NCBI RefSeq assembly: GCF_001426755.1
Contig: NZ_LMFJ01000001.1
Span: 1,938,601-2,002,600, forward strand
Source: Aeromicrobium sp. Root495
GTDB lineage: Bacteria > Actinomycetota > Actinomycetes > Propionibacteriales > Nocardioidaceae
Reading direction: 5' to 3'
Length of the DNA stretch: 64,000 nucleotides
The notes beneath the pieces are model-generated. The model was not told the DNA's origin, did no database searches, and saw nothing but the letters and a program-made list of their open reading frames with translations. The translations under genes and the position numbers were made by a program. Below, in pieces: positions 1 to 9,278 of this stretch; the first letter of the stretch is position 1, and each line of letters opens with the position of its first letter.

Positions 1-1
1 A

Positions 2-775
<774 letters not shown>

Positions 776-779
776 CCTG

Positions 780-857
780 CGAGTGGCGCAAAGCGGTTCC
801 CGAGTGGCGCAGATTGGCGCGACACGCCGTCTCGGAAGTGCCAATCTGCGCCGCTCG
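780..857. repeat. Long intergenic hairpin with direct repeat
   Basis: An 18-base arm at 801-818 (CGAGTGGCGCAGATTGGC) pairs with 840-857 at 17 of 18 positions across a 21-base loop. CGAGTGGCGCA is also present as a direct copy at 780-790. It lies between two convergent stops, so it could act as a bidirectional terminator, but no T-run follows and the direct copy suggests a dispersed palindromic element. Confidence 0.75.
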
Positions 858-899
858 CGGGGCGGGGGCGCGGGCGCGGGCTAGGCGGGCGGGCGGGGG

Positions 900-2024
900 T
901 CAGTCGACGAGGGTGCTGGTGCAGGGGCACTCGAGGGCGAGCTCCTGGAAGTGCGGGGCGAGCGACGTCCCGCGCATGATGCCCGAGCCCGGGGTGGCGT
1001 GGCCGTAGATCTCGCCCAGCGCGTCGACCGCCAGAATGACGGCCGCCGCGGTGTACGTGGTCTGCTCGTTGGGCCAGTGCACGTTGCGCGGCTCCACCTC
1101 GCCCGACGGTCCGGTCTCGAAGTCCTGGTCTCCGTAGACCCAACCGGTCCAGTACGAGCCGTCCTCGTGGCGCAGGTGCTGGACGTCGGTGAGCAGCCGC
1201 AGCGCACGCTCGTGGTCGCCCGCGACGTCGAGCGCCATGACCAGCTCGCACGTCTCGGCGCCCGTGACCCAGGGGTTGGTGTCGACGCAGCGGATCCCGA
1301 GACCCGGCACCACGAAGTCGGTCCAGCGGGTGGCCAGCAGCTCGTTCGCCTCGGCTCCCCGCACCGCACCGCCGAGCACCGGGTAGTACCAGTCCATGGA
1401 GAACGTCGACTTGTCCGCGAAGAGGTCGCGGTGCTGCCGCAGGGCGTGGCCGAGGCGTCCGCCCGCGAGCTCCCACTCCGGCTGGGGGTCGTCGAGCAGG
1501 TCGGCGAGCGCCACGCCGGCTCGCAGCGAGTGGTAGATGCTGGAGCAGCCGGTCAGCAGGCAGATGTCGTCGACGGGCGTCCACCGGATGCCGCCCCACG
1601 GCGCCTGCAGCGAGACCACCCAGTCGAGCCCGGCCCGCACCGAGGGCCACCACCGACGCACCGCGTCGAGGTCGCGCCGCACGAGCCAGTGGTGCCACAC
1701 GCCGACCGCGAAGTACGCCGACATGTTCACCTCGCCGCGGGGGTCCTCCACCTCGCCGTCGACGATCTTCATGGGCCACGAGCCGTCCTCGCGCTGCATC
1801 GTGGGCACCCAGTCGAGGGCGCGCTCGGCCGCCTCGACCTGATCACCGACGAGCAGCGCCATGGCGGCCTCGACATGGTTCCAGATGTCGACGTGCTCGC
1901 CGACCGACCACGGGATGGCGCCGCGGGGCTCCTGCATGCGCGCGATGGACGCGGCGGTCTCGGCCACCTGGTCCGCGCTCAGGACGCCGTCGACGAACGG
2001 CAGCTGCTGGGTCACGGGCTTCAC
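900..2024 (-). CDS. Prenyltransferase/squalene-oxidase-fold protein
   Basis: A 374-residue protein with repeated alpha-helical segments and QW-like motifs (QREDGSW at 77-83 and HEDGSYW later), as in the alpha/alpha-toroid of terpene cyclases and prenyltransferases. I do not see the DxDD or DxDDTA catalytic motif of true cyclases, so it may be a non-cyclase member of the fold. The GTG start at 2024 overlaps the stop of the upstream methyltransferase (GTGA), which rules out the longer reading into that gene. It is the last gene of a three-gene operon with a GT4 glycosyltransferase and a methyltransferase, so it probably acts on the same polar-lipid or glycan product. Confidence 0.8.
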   Translation of the reverse strand: MKPVTQQLPFVDGVLSADQVAETAASIARMQEPRGAIPWSVGEHVDIWNHVEAAMALLVGDQVEAAERALDWVPTMQREDGSWPMKIVDGEVEDPRGEVNMSAYFAVGVWHHWLVRRDLDAVRRWWPSVRAGLDWVVSLQAPWGGIRWTPVDDICLLTGCSSIYHSLRAGVALADLLDDPQPEWELAGGRLGHALRQHRDLFADKSTFSMDWYYPVLGGAVRGAEANELLATRWTDFVVPGLGIRCVDTNPWVTGAETCELVMALDVAGDHERALRLLTDVQHLRHEDGSYWTGWVYGDQDFETGPSGEVEPRNVHWPNEQTTYTAAAVILAVDALGEIYGHATPGSGIMRGTSLAPHFQELALECPCTSTLVD

Positions 2025-2734
2025 TCGGGCTTGCGGAAGTACAGCACCATGCTCTTGCCGATGACGGGGTCGAGGACCCGGCCGGCGAGCTGGAGGGCCT
2101 TGGGCTGCTTCATGATCTCCCAGACCAGGATCTGGTGGTACGCCTTGGCGAGCGGGTGGGAGTCGTTCTCGACCCCGACGGCGCACTTGATCCACCAGTA
2201 CGGCGAGTGCAGGCCGTGCGCGTAGCCGGTGCCGACGTGCTCGAGGCCGCGCTTCACGACCTTGTCGGTGAGCTCCTCGCGCGTGTAGATGCGGATGTGG
2301 CCACCGGGGGTGTTGTGGTAGTCCTCCGACAGCTTCCAGTTGACGACCTCGGGGAACCAGCGGGGCACCGAGACGGCGAGCGTGCCTCCAGGGCGCAGCA
2401 CGCGGGCGAGCTCCTCGATGGCCTGGATGTCGGCGGGGATGTGCTCGAGCACCTCGGCGGCGACGATGCGGTCGAACTCGCCGTCGGGGTAGGGAAGCGC
2501 CAGGGCGTCGCCCTGCTTGACGTCGGCCTCGGCGCCCTCGGGCACCTCGCCGGCCTCTCGCATCGCGACGAAGAGGTCCTGGACGCCGGAGAGCTCCTCG
2601 GCGTCCTGGTCGAACGCGACGACGTCGGCGCCGCGGCGGTACATCTCGAAGCTGTGGCGACCGGCACCGGCCCCCATGTCGAGGACACGGTCACCGGGGC
2701 GCAGGCCCAGGCGGTCGAAGTCAACGGTGAGCAT
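2021..2734 (-). CDS. Class I SAM-dependent methyltransferase (Methyltransf_11-like)
   Basis: A 237-residue protein with motif I VLDMGAGAGRH (17-27), an acidic residue ending strand 2 (AFDQD), and AAEVLEHI and LRPGGTL typical of ubiquinone/SAM methyltransferases. Its ATG overlaps the TGA of the upstream glycosyltransferase (ATGA, 2732-2736) and its own TGA overlaps the next GTG, so the three genes are translationally coupled. It probably methylates the glycosylated product of the operon; the substrate is unknown. Confidence 0.88.
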   Translation of the reverse strand: MLTVDFDRLGLRPGDRVLDMGAGAGRHSFEMYRRGADVVAFDQDAEELSGVQDLFVAMREAGEVPEGAEADVKQGDALALPYPDGEFDRIVAAEVLEHIPADIQAIEELARVLRPGGTLAVSVPRWFPEVVNWKLSEDYHNTPGGHIRIYTREELTDKVVKRGLEHVGTGYAHGLHSPYWWIKCAVGVENDSHPLAKAYHQILVWEIMKQPKALQLAGRVLDPVIGKSMVLYFRKPE

Positions 2735-3981
2735 CAGTTCCCTCTCTCGGCCGCGAAGTCGGCCATGACCTTCTCGTAGGCGCCCGCCACCTGGACGGCG
2801 ACCGCGTGCCAGCTGAACAGCTCCTCGACGCGGGCCCGGCCGGCCGCACCCATGCGGGCGCGGCGCTCGGGGTCGTCGAGCATCTTCTCGATCGCGGTGA
2901 GCAGCTCACCGACGTCGCCGGGCGTGACCTGGTCGGCGCACAGCCCGTCGGGGCCCACGACCTCGGGGATGGCCCCGGCGCGGGAGACCACGAGCGGCGT
3001 GGCGCACGCCATGAGCTCGGCGGTGGGGAGCGAGAAGCCCTCGTAGAGCGACGGGACGCACGCCACCTCGGCCGACCCCATGAGCTCGACGAGCTCGGCG
3101 TCGGAGATGCCGCTCACGAACCGGACGGAGTCCTTGATGCCGAGCCGCTCGATGAGGCGCTCGGTCTTGCCGCCCTGGGCCGGCTTGGTGACGAGCACGA
3201 GCTCGACGTCGCGCTCGGTGCGCAGCTTGGCGAACGCCTCCAGGAGCGTGGAGACGCCCTTCATGGGGGCGTCGGCGCTGGCCATGGCAAGGATGCGACC
3301 GGGCACCCGCGGCTCGGTGGGCGGCACGAACGACTCCTCCACGCCGAGCAGGATGACCTGCATGCGGGCGGGGTCGACGCCGAAGTCGGCGGCGATGTCG
3401 CGCTTGGAGGCCTCCGACGGCGTGAGGATCCACCGGGCCCGGCGGGCCACGTGCTTCTGCATGCGCAGGAAGCCGTACCACCGGTTGAGCGTGACCCGGC
3501 GCCACAGGTTGCGGGTCTGCGAGAGGTCGATGCGGCGGTCGAACGTGATGGGGTGGTGGATCGTGGTCATGAGCGGAGCGCCCGTGACCTTCTCGAGGTC
3601 GAGCATCCCGTGCCCCAGCACCTGGTTGTCGTGGAGCACGTCGAAGTCGCCGGCCCGCTCCGCCAGCACCGTGCGGACGCGCTTGCTGAACGTGCGCGGC
3701 TCCGGGAAGCCGGCCAGGCACATGATGGCGAACTCCTGGACGTCGACGAGGTCGCGGAACTCGCTCAGGCGCGGGACACGGAAGGGATCGGGCTCGCGGT
3801 AGAGGTCGAGGCTGGGCACCTCGGTGAGCAGGACGCCCTCGTCGAGCACGGGGTAGGGCTGACCGGAGAACACCTCGACGGAGTGGCCCAGCCGCACGAG
3901 CTCGCGCGTGAGGTGGCGGACGTAGACGCCCTGCCCTCCCACGTGGGGCTTGCTGCGGTAGGACAGCATCGCGATGCGCAT
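2734..3981 (-). CDS. GT4-family glycosyltransferase
   Basis: A 415-residue GT-B fold enzyme. The N-terminal domain starts MRIAMLSY with the GGQGVY loop (15-20). The C-terminal domain has the GT4 E-x7-E signature (EGFSLPTAE) inside a SLYEGF stretch, which binds the nucleotide sugar. The ATG at 3981 is preferred over upstream options because MRIAML is the family start and AACGTT lies 6 bases upstream, as in leaderless genes. It is the first gene of the operon 3981-900. Donor and acceptor are unknown. Confidence 0.9.
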   Translation of the reverse strand: MRIAMLSYRSKPHVGGQGVYVRHLTRELVRLGHSVEVFSGQPYPVLDEGVLLTEVPSLDLYREPDPFRVPRLSEFRDLVDVQEFAIMCLAGFPEPRTFSKRVRTVLAERAGDFDVLHDNQVLGHGMLDLEKVTGAPLMTTIHHPITFDRRIDLSQTRNLWRRVTLNRWYGFLRMQKHVARRARWILTPSEASKRDIAADFGVDPARMQVILLGVEESFVPPTEPRVPGRILAMASADAPMKGVSTLLEAFAKLRTERDVELVLVTKPAQGGKTERLIERLGIKDSVRFVSGISDAELVELMGSAEVACVPSLYEGFSLPTAELMACATPLVVSRAGAIPEVVGPDGLCADQVTPGDVGELLTAIEKMLDDPERRARMGAAGRARVEELFSWHAVAVQVAGAYEKVMADFAAERGN

Positions 3982-3987
3982 GGGGAC

Positions 3988-3993
3988 AACGTT
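3988..3993 (-). promoter_or_regulatory. Leaderless-type -10 box of the GT4 operon
   Basis: On the minus strand AACGTT sits 6 bases before the ATG at 3981 (NANNNT-N6-start). It lacks the leading T seen in stronger examples. Confidence 0.3.
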
Positions 3994-4133
3994 CTCACCT
4001 GGGGCTACTCGCGCGTATGCCGACCCCGACAGTGCCACTGACACGATGCCGTTCTTCGTTGTGACGGAACGTAACATTGTGCAACAGTGTGACGGCCACC
4101 ACGGCCGAGACGGCCACCATCGAGGGAGAAACC

Positions 4134-5459
4134 ATGGCGCGACGCGCTCGTCCGACGATCCTGGCCTCGGCCGTCCTGATGCTGGTCGGCCTGCTGGCCG
4201 GCCTCGCACCTCAGGCAGCCAGCGCCGCGACGTCGCCGCTCGACGACCCCTTCTACACGTACTCGGGCAGCACGCCGCTCCAGGACGTCGCGGCCGGGAC
4301 GGTGCTCAAGACCCGCACCGTCCCCTACTCCATCCAGGGGCTGCCCCTGCCGATCAAGGCCGTCCAGGTCCTGTACCGCACCCGGAACCAGCGCGGCGAG
4401 GCCGTCGTGAACGCCACCACCGTCGTGCGTCCGCTGCTGTCCCTGAGCCTGCGCCCCAAGGTCCTCTCGTACCAGTCGTTCTACGACTCCCTGAATCCCG
4501 AGGACCAGCCGTCCGCCGCCATCGCCGGCGGCCAGGGCCTGGGCAAGGCGATCGCGAACATCGAGACCCTCGTCTTCGCGCCCGCCCTCCTGGCGGGATA
4601 CACCATCAACATCCCCGACACCGAGGGACAGACGGCCGACTTCGCCGCAGGCCCCGAGTACGGCTACACGACGCTCGACTCGCTCCGCGCCATCTCGCAG
4701 TCGCCGGCGGCCGGCGTGGGCACCACGTCGAAGATCGGGCTCATGGGGTACTCCGGTGGCGCCATCGGCTCGGAGTGGGCCGCCGAGCTGGCCGCCTCCT
4801 ACGCACCCGCGGTCAGCAAGCGGATCGTCGGCACCGCGATCGGCGGCGTCCTCGTGCACCCGGGTCACAACCTGCACTACGTCGAGGGCTCCACGGTGTG
4901 GGCAGGCGTGCTGCCCATGGCCCTCGTGGGCATCTCACGAGGCTTCGGGATCGATCTCTCCGTCTACGCCAACGACTACGGCAAGAGCATCCTGACGAAG
5001 CTCCAGAAGGCCTCCATCGCCGAGGTCCTGGGCGCCTACCCCGGACTCACGTGGGCCAAGATCGCCAAGCCCGAGTTCAAGACCCCTGAGTCGGTGAAGG
5101 CCTACGTCGACGTCGCCAACCAGCTCATCATGAGCACGGGCGGCACGCCCTCGGCTCCTCTGTTCATCGGTCAGGGCACCGGCGGCTACCTCGAGGGCAC
5201 CCAGCCCAGCGCCACGTACGGCGCCGGCGACGGCGTCATGATCGCCGGCGACGTGCGCTCGCTCGCCCGCACCTACTGCTCACGCGGGGTCACCGTGAAG
5301 TACGACGAGTACCTGCTCTCGCACTTCACCTCGGTGGCGCAGTGGCTGCCGTCCGCCTATGCCTGGCTCACCGCTCGCTTCGCCGGGCTCCCGGCACCGA
5401 GCAGCTGCGGCAAGATCGCGCCGGGCAACTCGCTCGAGCCGATCAAGCTCGTCCGGTAG
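4134..5459 (+). CDS. Secreted LIP-family lipase/esterase
   Basis: A 441-residue alpha/beta hydrolase. An N-terminal Arg-rich start, hydrophobic core and ASAA site near residues 30-33 form a Sec signal peptide. The nucleophile elbow is GYSGG (205-209, Ser207), and PDTEG upstream and SHF near residue 400 fit the secretory lipase (LIP) family first described in fungi and common in actinobacteria. It probably hydrolyses acylglycerols or esters outside the cell. The ATG at 4134 follows GAGGGAGAA; an upstream in-frame start at 4077 would spoil the signal peptide. It is monocistronic, followed by a perfect 13-bp hairpin. Confidence 0.9.
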   Translation: MARRARPTILASAVLMLVGLLAGLAPQAASAATSPLDDPFYTYSGSTPLQDVAAGTVLKTRTVPYSIQGLPLPIKAVQVLYRTRNQRGEAVVNATTVVRPLLSLSLRPKVLSYQSFYDSLNPEDQPSAAIAGGQGLGKAIANIETLVFAPALLAGYTINIPDTEGQTADFAAGPEYGYTTLDSLRAISQSPAAGVGTTSKIGLMGYSGGAIGSEWAAELAASYAPAVSKRIVGTAIGGVLVHPGHNLHYVEGSTVWAGVLPMALVGISRGFGIDLSVYANDYGKSILTKLQKASIAEVLGAYPGLTWAKIAKPEFKTPESVKAYVDVANQLIMSTGGTPSAPLFIGQGTGGYLEGTQPSATYGAGDGVMIAGDVRSLARTYCSRGVTVKYDEYLLSHFTSVAQWLPSAYAWLTARFAGLPAPSSCGKIAPGNSLEPIKLVR

Positions 5460-5479
5460 CTCTCGCAGCACCACCTCCG

Positions 5480-5510
5480 GCGGACCCCTCCCACGACGGG
5501 AGGGGTCCGC
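5480..5510 (+). terminator. Hairpin terminator after the lipase
   Basis: GCGGACCCCTCCC pairs perfectly over 13 bases with its complement across an ACGAC loop. It lies 20 bases after the lipase stop. The following bases (TCACGTTT) are only weakly T-rich. Confidence 0.8.
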
Positions 5511-5532
5511 TCACGTTTCATGGCACAAAGCA

Positions 5533-5556
5533 TCATCACTGATGAAATAATCATCA
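5533..5556 (+). promoter_or_regulatory. Probable TetR operator of the aromatic-ring operon
   Basis: TCATCA-c-TGATGA-aataa-TCATCA gives two overlapping inverted repeats in an AT-rich patch. A TTGACG (-35 like) follows at 5562-5567 with a weak GACGAT 17 bases on. The only regulator in the operon is the TetR protein at 9275, so autoregulation through these half-sites is the likely arrangement. Confidence 0.6.
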
Positions 5557-5617
5557 AAGCCTTGACGCCGGCGACTCCTTGTCTGACGATTGATTCAGAG
5601 ATGAAGGAGTGTTCGAG

Positions 5618-6739
5618 ATGACCGACGTCCACGAGGACCTGCATCACGAGCAAGGCGCCCTGGCCGGCGAGCACCCCGGTCGCGCCCAGCAGCCGGTGAT
5701 CAAGGTCCAGGACATCGCCTGGCTCGAGCTGGAGAAGCCCGACCTCGCGCGAGCCGAGGTGTTCGCTCACGCCTTCGGCTTCACCACCACCTACCGGTCG
5801 GCGAGCGAGCTGAACCTGCGCGGCTCCGACCCCGGCGCCCCCTGCGTGATCATCCGCAAGGGACGCTCGCGGTTCGTGGGTCCGGCGTTCCGCGCGGCCG
5901 ACGCCGCCGACCTCGTCCGTCTCGCCGCGGCCACCGGGAGCACGGTGCGCCGGCTGCCCGAGCACCTGGGCGGACTCAGCGTCGACGTGCGCGAGCCCGC
6001 CGGCGCGCTCGTACGGGTCGTCGCAGACACCCTCGACCACGAGGCGCTCCCCTCCCAGGAGCCGCTGCCGCTCAACGTCGGGCACGACCTCCGCCGCACG
6101 AATGCCCCGCAGCGGCCGCCGCGCCGACCGGCCGTGGTCCAGCGCCTGGGCCACGTGGTCCTGCAGTCCACGCGGTACCGGGAGTCCCTGGACTGGTACC
6201 TCGAGCACCTCGGGCTCATCGTCAGCGACTTCCTGTTCTTCCCCGGCCAGCGCGAGCGCGGCCCCACCATGAGCTTCATCCGCTGCGACCGCGGCGACCA
6301 GCCGGCCGACCACCACACGCTGGCCCTGACGCTGGGCCCGCGGAACCGTTACGTGCACTCCGCCTACCAGGTGAGCGACCTCGACGCGCTGGCCGCAGGC
6401 GGCGAGCACCTCAGGGACCTCGGCTACCAGCACTCCTGGGGCATCGGCCGGCACATCCAGGGCAGCCAGATCTTCGACTACTGGCGCGACCCCGACGGCT
6501 TCCTCGTGGAGCACTTCACCGACGGCGACAGGTTCGACTGCTCCCTCGAGCCGGGCTGGGGCGAGATGACGGCCTCCAACCTGGCCCAGTGGGGACCGCC
6601 CGCCACGCCCGACTTCCTCGGCATCGCGCCGGGCAAGGAGTCGTTGCGCGAGGCCCTCGCCATGATTCCCGCCGTCCGCAACGACTCCGAGATCGACCTC
6701 AACCGCCTCCTCGGCCTGATGAAAGTGGCCCGCTCATGA
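5618..6739 (+). CDS. Type I extradiol (catechol 2,3-) dioxygenase, VOC family
   Basis: A 373-residue protein with two tandem vicinal-oxygen-chelate domains (about 28-140 and 175-305). The C-terminal domain carries the non-haem iron triad: His179 (RLGHVV), His232/233 (DHHTL) and Glu298 (FLVEHF). Such enzymes open catechol rings next to the diol. The ATG at 5618 follows AAGGAG at a good distance; a GTG at 5609 is inside that site. It is first in an operon with an FAH hydrolase, a flavin hydroxylase and TetR, the usual set for hydroxylation, meta-cleavage and hydrolysis of an aromatic acid or steroid-like ring. Confidence 0.88.
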   Translation: MTDVHEDLHHEQGALAGEHPGRAQQPVIKVQDIAWLELEKPDLARAEVFAHAFGFTTTYRSASELNLRGSDPGAPCVIIRKGRSRFVGPAFRAADAADLVRLAAATGSTVRRLPEHLGGLSVDVREPAGALVRVVADTLDHEALPSQEPLPLNVGHDLRRTNAPQRPPRRPAVVQRLGHVVLQSTRYRESLDWYLEHLGLIVSDFLFFPGQRERGPTMSFIRCDRGDQPADHHTLALTLGPRNRYVHSAYQVSDLDALAAGGEHLRDLGYQHSWGIGRHIQGSQIFDYWRDPDGFLVEHFTDGDRFDCSLEPGWGEMTASNLAQWGPPATPDFLGIAPGKESLREALAMIPAVRNDSEIDLNRLLGLMKVARS

Positions 6740-7692
6740 GCCTCACCGTCCTCCGCACCTCCCCCACCGCCGGGACCTCCGCCTGGTACCTCCAGCTCGT
6801 CGACGGAGCCGCGGCCCGCATCGAGACCGCGGCCGAGACCACCCGCGAGCTCCTGGCCGACCGGTCGGCGGTCGAGGCCGCTCGTTCGTCCACGGACACC
6901 GTGCCCGTCGAGTCGCTGAACCTGGTCTCGCCCGTCACGCGACCGTGCCGCGTGGTGGCGCAGATGGCCAACTACGTCTCGCACGCCAAGGACGCGGGAC
7001 TCGACCCCTCGACGCTCCCGCTGGCCTTCTTCCGCAAGTCCTCGGGCTCCATCAGCGGACCGTTCGACGACGTCGTCCGTCCTGCGCACGTGACCCTGCT
7101 CGACTACGAGGTGGAGATCGGGCTGGTGATCGGCCGCGAGCTGCCGGTGGGCACGACCGTCACGGCCGCCGACCTCCGCGGGCTCGTGGCAGGGCTCGTG
7201 ATCACCAACGACGTCTCCGCGCGCGACCTGCAGCTGCCGAAGACACAGTTCTACGAGGCGAAGTCCTACCCGACCTTCACCCCCGTCGGACCCGCCCTCG
7301 TCCTGCTCGAGGACGACGAGCTCGACCGGCTCGGCGAGCTGGTCCTCCGGCTGTGGGTCAACGGCGAGGTCCGCCAGGACACGGCCGCGACCGACATGAT
7401 CTACAAGCCGCTGGAGGCCCTGCAGACGCTGAGCGGCTTCCAGCACCTCGACGTCGGCGACCTGGTGCTCACCGGGACCCCGGTCGGCACCGCCCTGAGC
7501 GCCCCGCCGAAGCCGATCGAGATCATCGGCCACCTCCTGCCCCCGGCCCTGAAGTGGAAGGCGTTCTTCAAGGGCCAGGCCAAGAACCCGCGCTACCTCC
7601 AGGACGGCGACCTCATGGAGCTGGAGATCGCCACGCCCGACCGGTCGCTCGACCTCGGGACGCAGCGCACGACCGTGCGATGGACCCGGTGA
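6736..7692 (+). CDS. Fumarylacetoacetate hydrolase (FAH) family enzyme
   Basis: A 318-residue protein with the FAH C-terminal fold: LLDYEVEIGLVIG (metal-binding Glu pair), ITNDVSARDLQ and GDLVLTGTPVG. These enzymes cleave or hydrate acylpyruvates and 2-hydroxy-muconate products of ring cleavage. The ATG overlaps the stop of the dioxygenase gene (ATGA). From the neighbours it probably hydrolyses or decarboxylates the ring-opened product. Confidence 0.88.
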   Translation: MSLTVLRTSPTAGTSAWYLQLVDGAAARIETAAETTRELLADRSAVEAARSSTDTVPVESLNLVSPVTRPCRVVAQMANYVSHAKDAGLDPSTLPLAFFRKSSGSISGPFDDVVRPAHVTLLDYEVEIGLVIGRELPVGTTVTAADLRGLVAGLVITNDVSARDLQLPKTQFYEAKSYPTFTPVGPALVLLEDDELDRLGELVLRLWVNGEVRQDTAATDMIYKPLEALQTLSGFQHLDVGDLVLTGTPVGTALSAPPKPIEIIGHLLPPALKWKAFFKGQAKNPRYLQDGDLMELEIATPDRSLDLGTQRTTVRWTR

Positions 7693-9278
7693 GCCTGGCC
7701 GACCGGCCCGTCGTCGTGGTGGGCGCCGGCCCCGTCGGCGCTTCCGCGGCCATCCTCCTCGCGCAGCGCGGGGTGCCGGTGGTCGTGCTCGACCGGTGGG
7801 CCGACATCTACCCGCAGCCGCGGGCGGTCCACCTCGACGACGAGGTGCACCGCATCCTGGCCACGATGGGCGTGGCGCAGGAGTTCGCGGCCATCTCCCG
7901 CCCCGGCGGCGGGCTCCGGCTCGTCGACCACCGACTTCGCGTGATGGGCAGCTACGAGCGCGCGGGGATCTCGGAGACGAACGGATACCCGCGCGCCAAC
8001 ATGTACGACCAGCCGGACCTCGAGCGCGTGCTCCGCACCCGCATGGCTGCACTCCCCCTCATCACCCTCCGCGGCGGTGTGGAGGTCACGACGGTCGAGC
8101 CGACCTCGCCCGGGTCCGCCACGGTCCACCTGCGCGACGTCGCGACGCAGGTCGACGAGCGGCTGGAGGCGCGGTTCGTCCTGGGGTGCGACGGCGCCAA
8201 CAGCACCGTGCGGACATCGATGGGCGCCGCGATGAAGGACCTCGGCTTCGAGCAGCGCTGGCTCGTGCTCGACGTCGAGACCTCGGTGGACCTGCGCCAG
8301 TGGGACGGCGTGCAGCAGGTGTGTGACTCCCGACGGGCCGCCACCTTCATGCGCATCGGCGCGACCCGGTACCGCTGGGAGCTCCGGCTCCTCGAGGGCG
8401 AGTCGCCCGACGACCTGGCGACGATCGAGCAGGTCCTGCCGCTCCTCTCCCCCTGGACCGCCGGCGTCCCGGTGGAGGAGCTGCGGCTCGTGCGTGTCAC
8501 CCCGTACACGTTCCGTGCCGCCCTGGCCGACCGCTGGCGCTCCGGACCCGTCTTCCTCCTCGGCGACGCCGCACACCTCACGCCGCCGTTCATCGGCCAG
8601 GGGCTGGGAGCCGGGGTGCGCGACGCCGCCAACCTCACGTGGAAGCTCTCCGGCGTGCTCACCGGCAGCCTGGCCTCCGACGTGCTCGACAGCTACGAGA
8701 CGGAGCGGTCGGCGCACGCCCGCGCGCTGGTGGAGCTGGCCCTGCGGGTCGGGCTGGCCATGACCAGCGGCGGACGCGTCGGCGACGTGGCCCGCAAGGC
8801 CGTCATCCCCGCCCTCGGACTGGTGCCGGGCATCAGGCACCAGGTGAGCGACAGCACGACCCCGCCCCTGGTGCCCTCGCCGCTCGTGGCCGGCCGAGGA
8901 CTCCTGCGCCGCGGCGACCGCCTCGCGGGCAGCCTCGTCCCGAACCTGCCCCTCCCGTCCACCGACCGGGCGGGGGCACGGCTCGACGACCACCTCGGCG
9001 GTCGTTGGGCGCTGGTCACGCTCGTGCCCCTCGCCCCCAGCGACCGGGAGCGACTGCAGAGCCTCGACGTGTGCGTCGTCGAGGCCGAGGCCAGCGGGCT
9101 GCGGTCCTGGCTCGACCAGGGTGGGGTCGCAGCCGCCGTGGTCCGCCCCGACGGCGCCGTCATGGCCTCGTTCGGCAGCCCGTCCGAAGCTGTCTCGGCC
9201 GTCCTCTCCACGCTGCGTCCGGCGACGTCGCCCCACCCGGTCACGAGGTCCGCACCGCGCGACGAGGTCCTGGCATGA
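7680..9278 (+). CDS. FAD-dependent aromatic hydroxylase (MhpA-like)
   Basis: A 532-residue flavoprotein monooxygenase. It has the FAD dinucleotide motif VVGAGPVGASAA near the N-terminus, the DG motif (LGCDGANSTVR) and the ribityl motif GDAAHLTPPFIGQG. These define class A hydroxylases such as 3-(3-hydroxyphenyl)propionate hydroxylase, and length and layout match MhpA. The ATG at 7680 overlaps the FAH gene by 13 bases; a GTG at 7689, overlapping that stop as GTGA, is equally possible. It should make the catechol that the operon's dioxygenase opens. Confidence 0.87.
   Translation: MDPVSLADRPVVVVGAGPVGASAAILLAQRGVPVVVLDRWADIYPQPRAVHLDDEVHRILATMGVAQEFAAISRPGGGLRLVDHRLRVMGSYERAGISETNGYPRANMYDQPDLERVLRTRMAALPLITLRGGVEVTTVEPTSPGSATVHLRDVATQVDERLEARFVLGCDGANSTVRTSMGAAMKDLGFEQRWLVLDVETSVDLRQWDGVQQVCDSRRAATFMRIGATRYRWELRLLEGESPDDLATIEQVLPLLSPWTAGVPVEELRLVRVTPYTFRAALADRWRSGPVFLLGDAAHLTPPFIGQGLGAGVRDAANLTWKLSGVLTGSLASDVLDSYETERSAHARALVELALRVGLAMTSGGRVGDVARKAVIPALGLVPGIRHQVSDSTTPPLVPSPLVAGRGLLRRGDRLAGSLVPNLPLPSTDRAGARLDDHLGGRWALVTLVPLAPSDRERLQSLDVCVVEAEASGLRSWLDQGGVAAAVVRPDGAVMASFGSPSEAVSAVLSTLRPATSPHPVTRSAPRDEVLA

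Noticed and set aside
4040..4133. Repeated TGTGACGG near the lipase start as an operator
   Set aside because: Two direct copies in a short region without an inverted arrangement; no candidate regulator. Not enough to call.
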